Below, piece after piece: positions 7,981 through 20,715 of a DNA stretch of 56,370 nucleotides. Source of the DNA: Diplocarpon mali (Eukaryota; Ascomycota; Leotiomycetes; Helotiales; Drepanopezizaceae); contig JAENRP010000160.1 of assembly GCA_024741835.1 (NCBI GenBank), forward strand, positions 1 through 56,370, in the 5' to 3' direction. The stretch's first letter is position 1. Each line of letters opens with the position of its first letter. Both the position numbers and the translations under genes were made by a program. The notes under the pieces are model-generated. The model did no database searches and had not been told where the DNA came from. It saw only the letters and a list, made by a program, of their open reading frames with translations.

Positions 7981-10900
7981 AGCCCCTACTGTCTTTTATA
8001 ACCTTAGTATATCTTTAAACGCTTTGAACTTTGCAACTATCTCTAGTGGTTTTATAAATCTATCTACCACTATTCGATTAGTTAGGATATAGGTAATCGA
8101 TAACTTGTTCTTTATAATAAGGTCGCGGATAAAGTAGTAGGCAATATCGATATATTTCGATCGCTTATGCAAGTATGGATTCTTTGCGAATGCAATTGCT
8201 TCTGTATTATCTGCTTAGAGATTAATATAGTTCCTATCTCGTCTAATATACTTAGCGAAACCTATATCTTTTAGAACTTAGGCGATCTATAATCCTTACT
8301 TGCAATTTGATAATATTAATATATATTCGGCCTTAGTGCTTGCGGTAGCTACTGATTTCTACTTCCTACTTCCTTACGATATAGGTCTACTATATAGTAC
8401 TACTACGCTTCCAGATATACTTTTCCGACCTTTCATATTTGCCTAATTGGAATTAGTATATACCTTAAGCTTTGCGCTTATATATTTCGTTAATCTATAT
8501 CTTACCTTCTATATGATTATTAATTAAAAGTACCTTCTAAGTCGCTTGATTACATTCTTATATCGAATCGTCAGATCCTTTAAGTTCTGATTAAGTTACC
8601 TAATGATAAAGGCGATATCTGGTCTTATATATACTATAGCATATATAATCGCTCTAATATCCTATTAGTACTTCTTCAGATCTCCTTTTTACTCATTTTC
8701 ATTAGTAGGCTCTAATTTATTATACTTTCCTTCGATTGGAGTACGCTTTGGCTTAAAGTTGGGAATATAAGTAGAGAGTCCTATTCGGTCTAGGATCTTC
8801 TTAATATACTACTCTTAATCTAATTAGAGTTCTCGAGTAGAGCGGTTCCTTATAACGCGGATGCCGAGGATCTTATAAATTCCCCCTAGATCCTTAGTAT
8901 TAAAACGTTTCCGAATCGTTATAAAGAACCAATCTAATTAAGTGGTTGTTTTTGCAACTATAGCAATATCGTCGATATATAGTAGCAACTTAATTCCACG
9001 CTTAGTATAGGTAAATAGATAAGGGTTAGCTAGGCTTTAAACGAATCCCATTTTTACTAGAGTAGAGCTGCATAAGAGGTTCTAATCATAGGCTGATTAT
9101 TTAAGCCTATAGATACTGCAAAGTATATAAAGAGAGTGGCCAGCGCGTATAAGAATACCATTAGGTTAGGAGAGAAAAATCCGTTCCTTTATAGTCGCTT
9201 TAGTAAATGCATTTTTAATATTATACTATCTGCATTCAAGGTCCTTAGCAGCTACTATCGCTATGAATATGCAAAGGGTGTCTATGCGAACTATCGGCGC
9301 AAACGTATCGAAATAGTCTTCTCTATACTATTAAGAGAAGCCCTTAGCTATAAGCCTTGCCTTATAACGCTCTAGGGTTTTATCTATATATATCTTAATT
9401 ATAAAGACCCACTTTGTTAATACTAGGTTTACGTCCTTTGGCGTCGGTTCCTCTATCTATATACTATTTGCAATAAGAGAGCTTATCTCCTCTTAGATTA
9501 CCTTACTTTATACTATTCTATTCTCTAGGTCGTTAATAGCTTTATTATACGTCTTTGGAAGAGAGATTTTCATTATCCCCTTAGCGGCTAGGAATGCATT
9601 ATCTTCGTCGAAGCTCTATTAAAGTTCGAGCTTATAGATCCTATGCGCTATTATAGCCTAAATACGCTTAGACTCGCGTTCGTCTAAGGTGTCTTCTAGT
9701 TCTAGGTCTCTATTCCTCTTTAAGGACGTAGGTTCGGCTATAGGTTCTATAGGCTTATCATTTAGGGAACCGCTTTCTGATAGTAAAGGCTTATTATTAC
9801 TTATACCTATTTCGGGAATATCCTTTACTATAGGCGCTTTAATTAAAAGGATGATAATATTAAAGTTATTCTATACTTTAGGCAGTTCGCGGACGATAGG
9901 AATAGTCTATTCGGCCTTTGGACGACCAGCTAGTCGTCGATCAGCAGGTGCGCTTAATATGCCTAAGCTAAGAGAAAGGGGTTATTAGTTCGGCTTAATA
10001 GTATTACTATCGAGTGGTATACCTTGCGAATCTCTAGGTATGCAGAGCTTTAAGGATAGCTCCCCCCTATTTCGAGATTTATCGAACTTAACTACTAAAG
10101 ATGTGATTACTCGCTTTAGATCTAGCGCGTATACTATCTATTGCTTTATTATCTATTTAATATACTTAATAAATATATACTCTCTACCTTAGTCTATTAG
10201 CTTCTTACTCTTTATACCCGCGGGCCAGGACTTCGGGCTAATATAAGAGTAGTAGACGCTTCTAAAGATGCGGATATAGTCTAAGCTTAGTTTCTATCTA
10301 AAATATGCCTTATATAGCGATATTCGGGTGCTATTAACTATTAGTCTACTACCTGTTCTATTTTACAAGTATGCATCTGCCTTAACCGCAAGGTCCTAGA
10401 ATTCCAATAGCAAGTTAGCATCTTGCAGTAGAGCGCGATAGTTAGTCTCTGCTTATTAGATACTTCGCTCAGCGATGCTATTCTAATAGGAACCTTTGTA
10501 TATTATAATTGGTTTATAACAAACTCCTTATTTTGCTTATTCGTTAAGCTTTGCCTTAATCTCTAATATGTTATTAGACCTAATAGCTATTAGCTTTAAC
10601 TAGGTCTAGCGTTCCTCTATCACTTTTTAAGTTTCTAGCTTTTCTATAAGCTTAGATTTAGTCCTAGCGCAAATGGTCTATATCTACTAAGTGGAGTTAT
10701 CTACTATTTAAGAAAACTAATTATTTCCTTTAATCGAGGTTGTGAATAGTCCAGTAGTATTAATAGATATTAGCGCTAGTATTGAATCTTTCTATAGACT
10801 AAGCTTAATTCGCGTCCAATTTCGAAGTTTTATTAGCTTGCAAATTTGGCATACTAGGCGATCCTTTAGTACTTAGATCTTCTATTTTAGGGTTGAGACC

Positions 10901-11860
10901 TTATATAGGCCCTTCAATTTCTCTAGCCTTAGATGCGCGAATCTTCTATGCATTAGCTGATACCTTAATAGGCTTTCGGCTTCTAATAGCTTTAGTAGCC
11001 TATCGTTAGTCGATACTTTATTATTAGCGGCTAAAAAGGACTAGTGATAGCAGTTCGAGGTTTTACTATTTTCTAATTGCAAGCCTGGCTTAGGAGTCGT
11101 TTTTAGTGAAACCGCAAGATCTACTCGCGGTCCTGGCTTAGGAGTCGATTTCCTAGAAATGGCGAGATCCACTTGCGGTCCCGGTTTAGGAGTTATCTTT
11201 AACGAATTTGCGAATTTCACTTGCGGTCCTGGCCTAGGAGTTATTTCCGCGAATTTCACTTGCGATCCTAGCCTAAGAGTCGTTGTTAGCGAATTTACAA
11301 AATCTACTTGCAGTCCTGGCCTAGGAGTCATTTCTGCTAAATTCACTTATAATCCTAGCTTAGGAGTCTATCTATTCTCCCTATCCTCGCTTAATTGTAT
11401 TAGGGCGGAGAGTGCACTTTCCTTAAAAGAATTCACTCGTAGGTCTAGCCTAGGAGTTAATTTCTATAATATCACCTTTAAGATAATATAAAGTCTATCT
11501 TTAATTTTAGCCTTAAAGATCACTTTATAGTTGTTATTTATAAACTATATAAATTGATTATTAAAAACTCTTATACAATTCAACTTTATATAGATCTTGC
11601 GGCTAGATAAGAGATTGATACTTAAGCTAGGTATAAGGAGAACATTTTGCAAAAGGAAAGAAATGCTAGTGATATTTATCTCTACTATACCTATCGAGTC
11701 CGCATATAACCTTCTACTACCAACCTTAATAAAGCGCCTTTTTATTTTAGTAAGCGGGCCTTTAAATAAGTAGGGTTTATCAGTTATATATACTATGCAA
11801 CTAGTGTTACTATACTAATCGGATTCAAGGATCTTATAAAGATCGGCTTTTAAAATATAG
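7980..11860 (-). pseudogene. Copia-1 pol (protease, integrase, RT, RNase H)
   Basis: Read on the minus strand from high to low coordinates, the protease region lies at about 11,860-11,480 (IPSLSINLLSSRKIC downstream). The pre-integrase motif HRRFAHLRLEKLKGL is at about 10,985-10,890, followed by the integrase (IAERSI, LLLEFWDL-like and YLWNRT-like blocks, with stops at the Trp codons). The RT catalytic box KLLLYIDDIAIV is at about 8950-8985 and the RNase H ends with STKAEYI and NPYLHKRSKYIDIAYYFIRD at about 8340-8110. YIDD is intact, but TAG/TAA codons stand at Trp and Gln sites throughout. An in-frame peptide-repeat array is inserted between protease and pre-integrase (see 11,041-11,460). 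The polyprotein would act in cytoplasmic virus-like particles and the nucleus; this copy cannot be translated through. Confidence 0.9.
11041..11460 (-). repeat. In-frame minisatellite encoding TP-x-PGP-x-V repeats in Copia-1
   Basis: About seven units of 39-57 bp (always a multiple of three where measured) share the core CTTGCGGTCCTGGCCTAGGA and a tail GCGAATTTC. On the minus strand they encode variants of TPRPGPQVKFANSLK within a 101-codon open stretch. The block lies between the protease and pre-integrase domains. Nothing in Copia polyproteins calls for such a repeat, and the same peptide occurs in the gypsy element at 20,570-20,710. Confidence 0.85.
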
Positions 11861-11869
11861 GCATCTTTA

Positions 11870-13010
11870 TTATAATTATCGTTTGAATTATCAGAAGTGG
11901 ATTTAGGTTTAAATAACCTACTATCGTTATTAGAGGTGTCTGCTAAAGTTCTGGCTGAATAGCCTTTTCCTTTGCCTTTCCTTAGTAGTTGCGGCCTTCG
12001 GCAGGATAAGGGCAGTTTGCTTCTTAACTTCTGCTTCGATTGCTTCTTAATATTAAAGCTAGTAACTATATCGATCAATTGCCTTCTAACTTTACAATTA
12101 GTAATATTATAAGTACTATTATAGAAGTAGCATCCCTGATAAGCTCAAGGGCTCGTCCCGCGCTCCTTCCTCTTCTCGGGCTTGTCGTTGCCCTATAACG
12201 CGGCATTTGCCGATTTAGAGTATCCTTCGAGGTCTTGCTCGATAGTTTGAAGGAGGTCGATCTTCTTATAGATCTTAAGGTTGGGTTGGACGAGAAGAGA
12301 TTATTTTGCAATAGCGAACTTAGAAGGGAGGCTATTGAGTAGGAAACTAAAAAGCTAAGTTTTCCTAAAAGTTATAATTATCCTAAGATCTGCGGCTCTT
12401 ACTCTCCTTCTCGCTTTATATAGTATAAACTAAGTAGAGTTTATATTTATATCTATATCCTTGCTATCTTTGTCTTTTCTATATTAAAATAAAGTGATTT
12501 GCTATAGCAGATGCTAGGTATTAAGGGTAGTTATCTAAGAGTATTTTACCTTTAAAGTATCCTATCTTATCTTTGCGTTATTATAAACTCGAATAAAATC
12601 TTAGTCTTTATCGCTTAAACCTCTATTGATCTTAAGCTTGTATTTGGCTAAGGCTAGCCTATACTCCTTTTCCTTTTTTATATTTAAAATCTGCCTTTGG
12701 GATTCTTAGTTATTGTCTACTAAAGCTCTTAGGCTAAGCTTATTTAATATATCTGGCAAATCCTTAGCAGTTGTATTAGCTATTAAAGTGGAAGTAGACG
12801 AATTGGTAGAGGGAGTATAAAGGGCTATTCTTGCGTATTTAATAAGTGTCTTTTAAATCGCTATTTCGATGCCTTTGCTCTTAAAGTAAAGCTTTAAATC
12901 GTCGAACTATTGTTGCCAGTTCTTCTGAGAGAGTTAGAGGTCTTTAGGCTTAGTATTTCGATCGGAATCGGATGCTATTGCTGTTTCAAATAGAATTGCG
13001 TTTAAAATCA
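11870..13010 (-). pseudogene. Copia-1 gag region
   Basis: Minus-strand coding-like segments lie between the 5' leader and the protease. Near 12.9 kb the frame reads NTKPKDL and QKNWQQQFDDLKLYFKSKG, a typical hydrophilic Gag start. Near 12.0-11.9 kb a basic segment (RRPQLLRKGKGKGYS) sits where a zinc knuckle is expected, but its Cys/His pattern is not intact. A patch at 12,130-12,260 keeps higher GC than the rest. The frame is broken by many stops. The assignment rests on position and composition more than on a clear domain. Confidence 0.6.
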
Positions 13011-13383
13011 AATAAATTAAATGGTTAAGGGCACTCCTTCTATTGAAAAGTTGAAATGATTAAATAGCAGGTGTTATAGAAGTATTAAATAGGGAGGAAG
13101 TCCTCTTATCGAAAAGGGTTTTTAGGCTATAATATAGGGAATCACACCTCTTACAAAATATAGTAAAGCAAGGAATCATACCTCTTGCAGTACCAAAGGG
13201 TTATAGAGCAAGGAATCATACCTCTTGCAATACGGGTTAGCTGAATAGGGAATTATACCTCCTATTCGCCGATTGCTCGCCTCTTATTATAAGTCTTATT
13301 CAACTTCCTACTAATAGTTGCAGCGCAAGTGCTTTCTAAGGGAAGTTAATAATCTATTATCGGTCTATCTAAGGCTTATAACC

Positions 13384-13578
13384 TATTAAGCTTAAGTAAG
13401 TCGGCGCAATAGGTATAGGAAACTTCTAAAGGTCGATGGTCGATATATTAGTAAGAGTTAAGGAAGGAAGGTTACCCCTTTCTTCCCTATAGCTATATAC
13501 GTATTAATATCCTATTGACTAAGCAGTAGGGTCATATGATAATACATTAGAGTAATGGCTATATTACCTATCTCAACA
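13384..13578 (-). repeat. Copia-1 5' LTR (195 bp)
   Basis: On the minus strand it begins TGTTGAGATAGG and ends GCTTAATA. The sequence immediately inside, GGTTATAAGCC, is in primer-binding-site position. TACGC follows on the + side as target-site duplication. Confidence 0.94.
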
Positions 13579-13583
13579 TACGC

Positions 13584-14640
13584 GTATAATATTAAGAAAG
13601 GAGGCTAGTAAGAATAATACTAGCTATATATACGCCTTTAATACTCTTACTTTTAAGAAGTGTAACTATTATATTATATAATAGGCTAAGTATATCCTAG
13701 TAAGTGCCCTTTAATATCCTCTTACTTTAATAACCTTTAATAGATGTCTGTTTTAAATACCTATCTAGGCTTAAGATAAGTATATTATCCTTTAGGATAC
13801 TTAAGTTAGCGGTAATATTAAAGCAATCTAAGAGGCGGCCTAAATCCTATCTAAGGAGACTTAAATATAAATCTCTATAGTCCTAAAGACTTAGGATGCC
13901 CTTTAGCTAGCCTAGCTAAACGAAGCTTATGCCTTTTGCTATAGTATCGACCTTGCGAACACTTAGTAGGCTATAAGTGCCTTTAAATCTATCTAATATC
14001 AATGACTAACTATTCGTAGGATCTATTACGCGCTATCTAAGGCGGTAATGCTACCCTTAGGCGTTTTAAGACTTAAGGCGCTAAGGTGCTCGGCTCCTTC
14101 TAATGTATAAAGGGGCTATCTAGCTTAGCTAAGGGCCGTTCTCAGGCTCCCTTTAATAATATCTACTGCTAAAAAGGCAAGGGTAGATAGGTCCCTTCTA
14201 AGGGCTCTCTAAAGGGTAAGGATTTAGATCTTAATGATTTAAATAAACTAAATCTAAAGGAGATCGCGGCCGCTCTTACTTAAGTGCGAGCTTAAGAGGA
14301 GCGGGCCAACTTAGTTGCTATTTCGAGTAGTAAGGCCTTTAGGACTTAAAGGGCTAAGGATCTATGCCTTAGAAATCCTAGTGCTTAGGATAGGTGCTTA
14401 TTAAAGGTAGAATCGTTAGTAGATCGTTGTTTTTAATAATATAATAATCGCTACTTTACTATAACCTCCTTCTTAAGTACTACTCAAGTAATAAAAAAAA
14501 TACAAGTACGCGTAGGTAAGTAAGAAAAGATAAAAAGAAGGTAGTAATAGTAAGTATAGGAATATATCTTATAGTAAAATAAAAAATAAATAAAAAAATT
14601 GCTAATAGCTTGCAATTAAAAATATCAGATATTATTAATC
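13584..14640. other. Unexplained block in the Copia-2 3' region
   Basis: After excision of Copia-1 this block joins 6788-7480 and forms an unusually long (about 1.7 kb) region between the RNase H stop and the 3' LTR of Copia-2. The + strand of 14,180-14,410 has a coding-like frame with stops only at probable Gln codons: GSLKGKDLDLNDLNKLNLKE, then RANLVAISSSKAFRT. It therefore points opposite to gag-pol. It could be an antisense extra ORF of the element or an older nested repeat. I do not recognise it. Confidence 0.45.
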
Positions 14641-16777
14641 TAAGACCTTTTCAAGTCTAGTTATGCCTTAATAGGCCTTTGTACTTATCCCTCCTTCTTA
14701 ATAGTTATCGAATTAGTATCTACTAATTGCTAAAGGGCCTGATTTAGATTGGCTTTTATTATAGCATCAGCAGGGTTGCTGGCACTATCGATCTAATGTA
14801 TTTTTATAAGCTCCCTATTCTCATACGATTGTCGAATAGCTATTATATCGATTATTAATCGCTTCTCCTTTATAGTACCCAATTTGATAATATACTTATA
14901 TAAGGAGAGGGAATCTGTATATATAATAGTAAGGAGGCGGGGTAGACTCAGCTTAGCTATTACTATATCGATCGTTATAGCTATAGAAACTAGTATATTA
15001 ATACCTACTACTATAGCATATAGTTCGGAGGCTAGTATAGCTCTTATCACTCTCTTATACTTCATTAAGCTATAGTATAGAATATTGCCTTTTAAAGTAA
15101 ACTGCGATTCTCCTTCCTTTTTAGTAGCTAATACGATAATATAGCCGATCTGCGAGCTTAAATCCTTATTATTAGCAAAAGATCTATTAATAAATGCAAA
15201 TAGTTTAGCATTCTGCAAATTAATAGCAAGGTAGGTTAGGCCTCTTTTAGGGTTATTTTAAATCTATTTAAGTCGCTTATTTAAATTCTCTATATCTTAA
15301 ACTATCGGATCCTAGTATTAGGCTACAGCTAATAAATCAAAGGAAGCTTCTGACTGGTAGATTATGGCTAAATAAGCTCCTCTTACTCTTTACTCTAAGT
15401 ATTATTACTTATAGCCTTCTTAAGAAGTGTCGACTAATTCTAGCCTTTAGCCTTGGCCCTTTTATTATATATATACTATATCCCTTTCCTAGGAAATAAT
15501 ACACCTATTGAAAGCTAGTGATTTAGTGCTCAATAGGTATTATATTAGCTTTATAAGGAATCCTACCCTTTTGATCTTATCTTCCTCCTTTTTTAAAAAG
15601 TCTGCTTCTTTAAGTATTAAAGTATTATCTATTTATATTCCTACTATATTAAAAAAGGAGAAGTGCTTAAGGTTAATAATAGATAAAGGTTATAAGTTGA
15701 GTTAGCTATATTAAGATTGCTATAATAGTACTTATAATAAGTGCTAAACTAATGATTTCCTAATTCGGGAATGCTATAGAGCAGCAGTACTACTTTAAAG
15801 ACTATACCTATAGGAAATAGCTTAGCGATATTTTATAAGGGAAATACAAATATATCGTATAATAGCTTCAAAGCTGCCTAAGTATACGCTTATATAATAT
15901 CCTATAGGCTAAGGATGCCCTTTTTGCCCTATTTTTTAAAGTATTCCTAGATTGATGCTAAAAGTGATATTAAAAGGCGTTAGCTTACTTATTAGATAGT
16001 TAGGGATTAAGTGATTATGCCTTCCTCCTTCTTATTAGTATTATTTTAAGCTTATACAACTAAGCGTGATTTCTTAAATAGGTGATCTATCTCCTTCCCT
16101 TTTATCTTATCAATTATTCTTGATTTGAAGATCCTTTTGCCTTTTATAGCAGGGTTATTTTTATTTATTAGTACAAATACCCCTTTGTTTATTAGCCCTT
16201 AGTACTCCTTTAAGCGAGATTACTAGAAAGGGCGCCTAAGAGTAGTGATCTTGCCTTTTGCCTATAGCTTCTGCAATAGTTCCTGGTTCTTATTCTCCTT
16301 CTCTATTAGGAATACCTCCGATTTAACTACATATAGCTTATCATCTACTCTAAAGGATATTTATATCTTAGCATTATAGTTATTATCAATTATAAGAAGA
16401 CTAAAAATAGGCTTAATAAAAGGAACCTCTACTCTTAGCGATTGCTTATAGCTATTAAGTTGCGGCTTAATTAAGTAAGAGGGCTCTACTTCTTTATTAA
16501 TATCAATTGCGTTCTACTCCCTTTTAGTAGTTGTTTAATCTTTAGGTTTAGTTCCTTTAGTTTCCTTTAAGTAGTTTTCTTTATTATTAGTTTTAAATAG
16601 ACGTACGCTTATCAATCTAAAGTGCCTTATTCTACCGCTAATATTAATTATATAAGTTTCGTTTTCTAAGCCTAGGAACTCAAATAGGCCTATCTATCCT
16701 CCCTTTTCCTAATATACTAATACCAGGTCTTTTAGCCTTAAATCGTAGATATAAGTAGTTCTAAGGCCATTCCTTAT
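14641..16777 (-). pseudogene. Copia-2 pol, distal part (integrase end, RT, RNase H)
   Basis: The frame continues the integrase from beyond the gypsy insertion: NGLRTTYIYDLRLKDLVLVY at about 16,770-16,709, then RIRHFRLISVRLF. The RT starts with NKGVFVLINKNNPAIKGKRI at about 16.2 kb and has the catalytic box in the form IDNTLIL at about 15,610-15,660, with the second Asp changed to Asn. RNase H follows at 15,218-14,793 (SKRVIRAILASELYAI-like block, LGTIKEKRLIIDIIAIRQSY) and ends SNPADAIIKANLNQALQ at about 14,750. Stops lie at Trp and Gln positions. The family is the same type as the fragment at the left window edge. Confidence 0.9.
16773..16777. repeat. Target-site duplication CTTAT, left
   Basis: CTTAT precedes the gypsy LTR at 16,778 and is repeated exactly at 23,673-23,677 after the other LTR. 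Confidence 0.93.
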
Positions 16778-17012
16778 TGTTACGACTTGCTCTGGAGCGT
16801 ACAGTGGGTCGAGAACGAACGCTGACTGTATTACCTCAAGAGGTACGCTATGTAATAAAGAAGAAAAGATAAAGAAAAAAAGAGAGTCTCTAGTAGAGCT
16901 CCTCCAGAATAAGTACAGGTGCTTCACTAGCGTGCATGTGACCCAGCCACCTTGCTACCTTAGCGGGCACCTGACTTCGTGCACCTGACTAATACGTGAT
17001 ATGACTGTAATA
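16778..17012 (-). repeat. Gypsy 3' LTR (235 bp)
   Basis: On the + strand it runs from TGTTACGACTTGCTC to GACTGTAATA. The partner LTR ends GACCGTAACA, so this end shows the RIP-type CA to TA change. Confidence 0.95.
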
Positions 17013-18654
17013 CTACCCCCCCCCTTTGAAAAACTGCGCTTGCGCAGTTGTATCTATAGGCGTATTGTCCTCTAGGTCCCTATAATCGTCAATTCTATTG
17101 TTATATGACCTAAGCCAGCTTGATAGCGCCTTTAATGGCCCCTTAGCTTAAGGGTTTTTTAGATGGAAATCTCGAATAGCATATGGCGCTATTATAGCAT
17201 TAGAGCATAGGTACCATTCAAGGTCTTTATTAGCTCCTTTCCACTTGATCTGATATTCGAGCTTCCTAGCTCGAATACAAGAGCTAATTATTTCTTCTAT
17301 CTCCTACTCCTCCTATTCTAGTAGCACTTTAATTAGGGCAGAAGGTTCTTGAACTTATCCTGGTAGGGGGTTAGGAAGGTATTTACGCAGTAAGTAGGAG
17401 TGGAAAATAGGGTAGATCGAACGGAGCGAATTAGGCAATTGTAGCTTTTAGCTTTCCCTTAGCTTTTCTAGTACTTTCACTAGGCTATACCACTTTTCGA
17501 AGAGCTTTCGGCTCGGCCGGTCTAGTTTCCAGTTTTTAGTACTAATTAGTATATCATCTCCTATAGTCTAATCAACTGGCTAGCGGTAGAGATCTGCGAG
17601 CCGTTTCATTTTAGCCTATTATACTTGCAGAGATAATTAAGCGAATTAGACCACTTTTTAAGCTCTAGTAGCTATGCGTAGTGCTGTTTTACGATTTAAT
17701 CTCTTAGTTGCTATCTATAGAGGCTCTAGGTTAATTAAATTCCAAGAGGAGCGAGCTTTATAGCCATTTAGCACTTGGAAAGGGGAAATTTGCCCTAGCG
17801 ATTCGTAAGGCAAGGTCAATTGGGCGATATCTATCAAAGGCAAGAGACGACTCCAATTGTCTTAGTAGTATAAGTAGAACGGCTTAAGGCGTTGTTTTAA
17901 GTACTGGTTTATAATCTTAGTTTGGCCGTCGACGTTAGGGTTATAGGCTGTAGTTAGCTTGACCTTTGTACTTAGTATTCGATAGAGCTCCTTTTAAAAG
18001 GTAGAGACGAATTGGGCGCCTCTATCTGATAGAATCGAGTTAGGCATGCTAAAATGGCGTATCTAGTAAATTAAGAACAACTCTGCAAGGCCTTTCGCAT
18101 CTACCGTCTTATAGCACGGGATTGATACTGCCTTCTTTAATAATCGGTCTATTATTACTAGTGCAAAGTCGTAGCCGAGTTTGTCAAGCGAGAGCTCTAT
18201 AAAATCTATAGTCAAGTATTAGTATACTCGTTCGGGAATTAGCAAGGGTTATAGGAAACCTAGGGTCTTATTATAACGAGCTTTCATTCTCGAATAATAA
18301 TAGTTCTAGATATAAGTGCCGACGTCGCTGCTAAGGCTTTTCCAGTAGTATTTTCTTCCTATTAGAAGCCTTGTTTTCCCGATTCTAGCATATGCGACGC
18401 AAGGTTGCTTGTGTATATAACGAATTAGGGCTGTTTGTAGTTTAGGAGGTTGTAATAGCATAATGAGTCTACCTTAGAAGAAGAGTTTGCCTTGGCTGAG
18501 TTTATAGTCGAGGCTATGGCTTTGCGCCTCGTTTCGGAACTTCTATAGCTCTAGGGAGGTCTTATTAGCTTGAATGACCTTATTGATAATATGGTAGCTT
18601 ACCATATTGTACTCAACCCTTGATATTAGGTTGGCAGGTGCCTCTATTAGCGCG

Positions 18655-18705
18655 ATTGGCACACTCATCACTTATGGGCCGGGCCTGCGAGTGGAATCGC
18701 CTCTA
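18655..18705 (-). repeat. Single inverted unit of the PGP minisatellite core in gypsy pol
   Basis: The minus strand reads CACTCGCAGGCCCGGCCCA, matching the repeat core but in the opposite direction to the tandem array at 20.57-20.71 kb. It falls in the linker between RNase H and integrase and is translated as STRRPGP followed by a stop and V. Confidence 0.6.
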
Positions 18706-20564
18706 GTGGCGAGTACTTTTGTAGAGAGCTTGTTATTAGGCAAGAGCTGCTAGTAGCGTAAAGCTCGTTTTTTAGCCTTAAGAGGGGTTAGCTCCTAGTC
18801 TTGACAGGAGAGTGTATTAGCTAGCGTATTCGTTATGCCTATTTGGTATATGATAAGGAAGTTGAAATTAGCGAAGAACTCCGCCTAGCGAGCCTGCTAG
18901 GCTATTAAGTCCTTAGTTGTTATAAAGTACTTAAGGGCTTTATAATCTGTGTATATGTATACTGTTTTCTAGGCCTTAAGTAGCTCTGCCTTATACTAGT
19001 AGAATAATCTAAAAATCGCTAGGAGCTCCTTATTGTAAATAGGGTAATTCAGCTTGGCGTTATTTATTATCTTTGAGAAGTACCCGATTGGGTGGTAGTT
19101 ATCGTCTTCTTAGAGTTAGGAGAGTACGCCGGCGACTACGCCGTCGGAGGCGTTGGTCTCAAGTCTTATCTGCTTCTAAAGGTAATAATGGCATAAGATT
19201 GGGGTTGTTTAAAGGCTTAAGCGCAGAGCTTCCTAAGCTTCTTTACAAGCATTATTGAAATTAAAAGGAACGTTCCTTATAAGAGCTATTAAAGGTCGGC
19301 AGATATGACTATAGCCTTTAATAAACCTTTAGTAGAAGTTATAAAACCCTAGGAAGCTTTATACGCTGCGTACATTCTTAGCGTATTTCCACTCCTAAAT
19401 GACTAAGACCTTGTTAGGGTCTACCTCAATTCTATAAACTCTGATAATAAACCCTAGGAACCTAGTCTTAGTAATCCTGAACTCGCTTTTCTTAATATCT
19501 GCTTGCAGGCTATAGCATTAGAGAATCCCTAAGATCTTTTTAATATAGATCTTATAGTCAAGGGAGTTTTTTAAGTAGATTAGAATATTATCTAAGTAGG
19601 TAGAGTAGAAATCGTTAAGGTGCTTAAGGAGAATATTATTAATAAACCTTTAAAAGGTAGCGGGCTTATTTGTCAGTCCGAATGGCAAAACCTTATATTT
19701 ATAGGTCCTATAACGCGTGCGAAAGGTAGTTAGGTCCTCGGCGTCAGCTGATATGCGAATATAGTAGAAGGCTTATTATATATCGATTTTTATAAAAACA
19801 TAAGCTTTTAATATATATGCTATTATCTTATTAATAAGGGGAATTAGGTAGGGGTCTTTCTTCGTTAGAGCGTTTAGTTTCTAGTAATCGATGTATAGAT
19901 ATAGTAAGCCATTAGCTTTTCTAATAAAGAGGATTGGGGCTACCTAAGGGGAACTCGAAGCTTCGATGAATCCTTTATGTAGGTTCTCGAGAATATAGCT
20001 CTTGACCTTTAAGAGCTGTTCGTTAGTAAGGCGGCAGAGGGGCTCGATTGTCAAGTTGTTCTCGCCTGTTAGCTCGATTTTATAATCTACTCCTGGCTTA
20101 GGTTTCGGCAGCTGATCAGAGGCCTGGCGATTAAAGACGTTCTTGAACTTAGCGTACTAAGGAGGGAGCTTCTAGTCTATTAGCTCGTCGTTGCTCTTAT
20201 ACTTAGCTTGCAGCGCCGAACTAAGGCCAAGGGAACTAATTTTAGCTTGCCTAGCCGATTCTTAGCAATTGATCTCTTGGTCTAGGTTGTAAACTGAGCT
20301 TACGAATATGAACTCTTTAGGCGCCGGTTCCTGAGTTTGTACAGCTCGCCTTACCCTAGTTATAAAGTGGTAGTAGAGGGCGCCGATTGCTAAGGCTGAG
20401 ATTAGGCTGATCTGGCAAGCCGTCTTTAGAGGAGCGTTTCTCTTTATTAGGAGAGGGGGCAAGGGGTCTAGTACTTTTAGCAAGGCCTTCTTTATGCAGT
20501 TCAGATCTCTTTTCAAGTCTTTAAAGAAACTGCTATCCCTAGGTTTGCAAGAGGCTATAGGAGT

Positions 20565-20715
20565 AGGAATCGAATTCGCAGATTTCACTCGCAGGCCGGG
20601 ACCGGGAGCGAGATTCGAGTTCGCAGATTTCACTCGCGGGCCAGGACTAGGAGTGAGATTCGAGTTCGCAGATTTCACTCGCGGGCCAGGACCGGGAGTA
20701 AGATTCGAGTTGTTA
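20565..20715 (-). repeat. In-frame minisatellite (three 45-bp units) in gypsy pol
   Basis: There are three tandem 45-bp units of the form GCAGATTTCACTCGC...GGGAGYRAGATTCGAGTTC. On the minus strand each encodes a 15-residue unit, LTPGPGPRVKSANSN or a close variant, in the same frame as the downstream RT. The core (CTCGCGGGCCAGGACCGGGA) is the one amplified in Copia-1. Confidence 0.9.

Larger units (their letters stand above)
7481..13578 (-). mobile_element. Copia-1: full-length RIPped Ty1/Copia element, 6.1 kb
   Basis: Both LTRs are exactly 195 bp (7481-7675 and 13,384-13,578) and differ at about 17 positions, all transitions. The flanking pentamers are TATGC (7476-7480) and TACGC (13,579-13,583), a target-site duplication with one RIP-type change. 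The element lies in the 3' region of Copia-2. On the minus strand the order is gag, protease, pre-integrase/integrase, reverse transcriptase, RNase H. A purine run AAGTAAGGG directly precedes the 3' LTR as polypurine tract. Many in-frame stops make it inactive. Confidence 0.94.

Noticed and set aside
16709..16927. 72-codon minus ORF spanning the gypsy LTR edge
   Set aside because: It is a chimera of gypsy LTR and Copia-2 integrase created by the insertion, not a gene.
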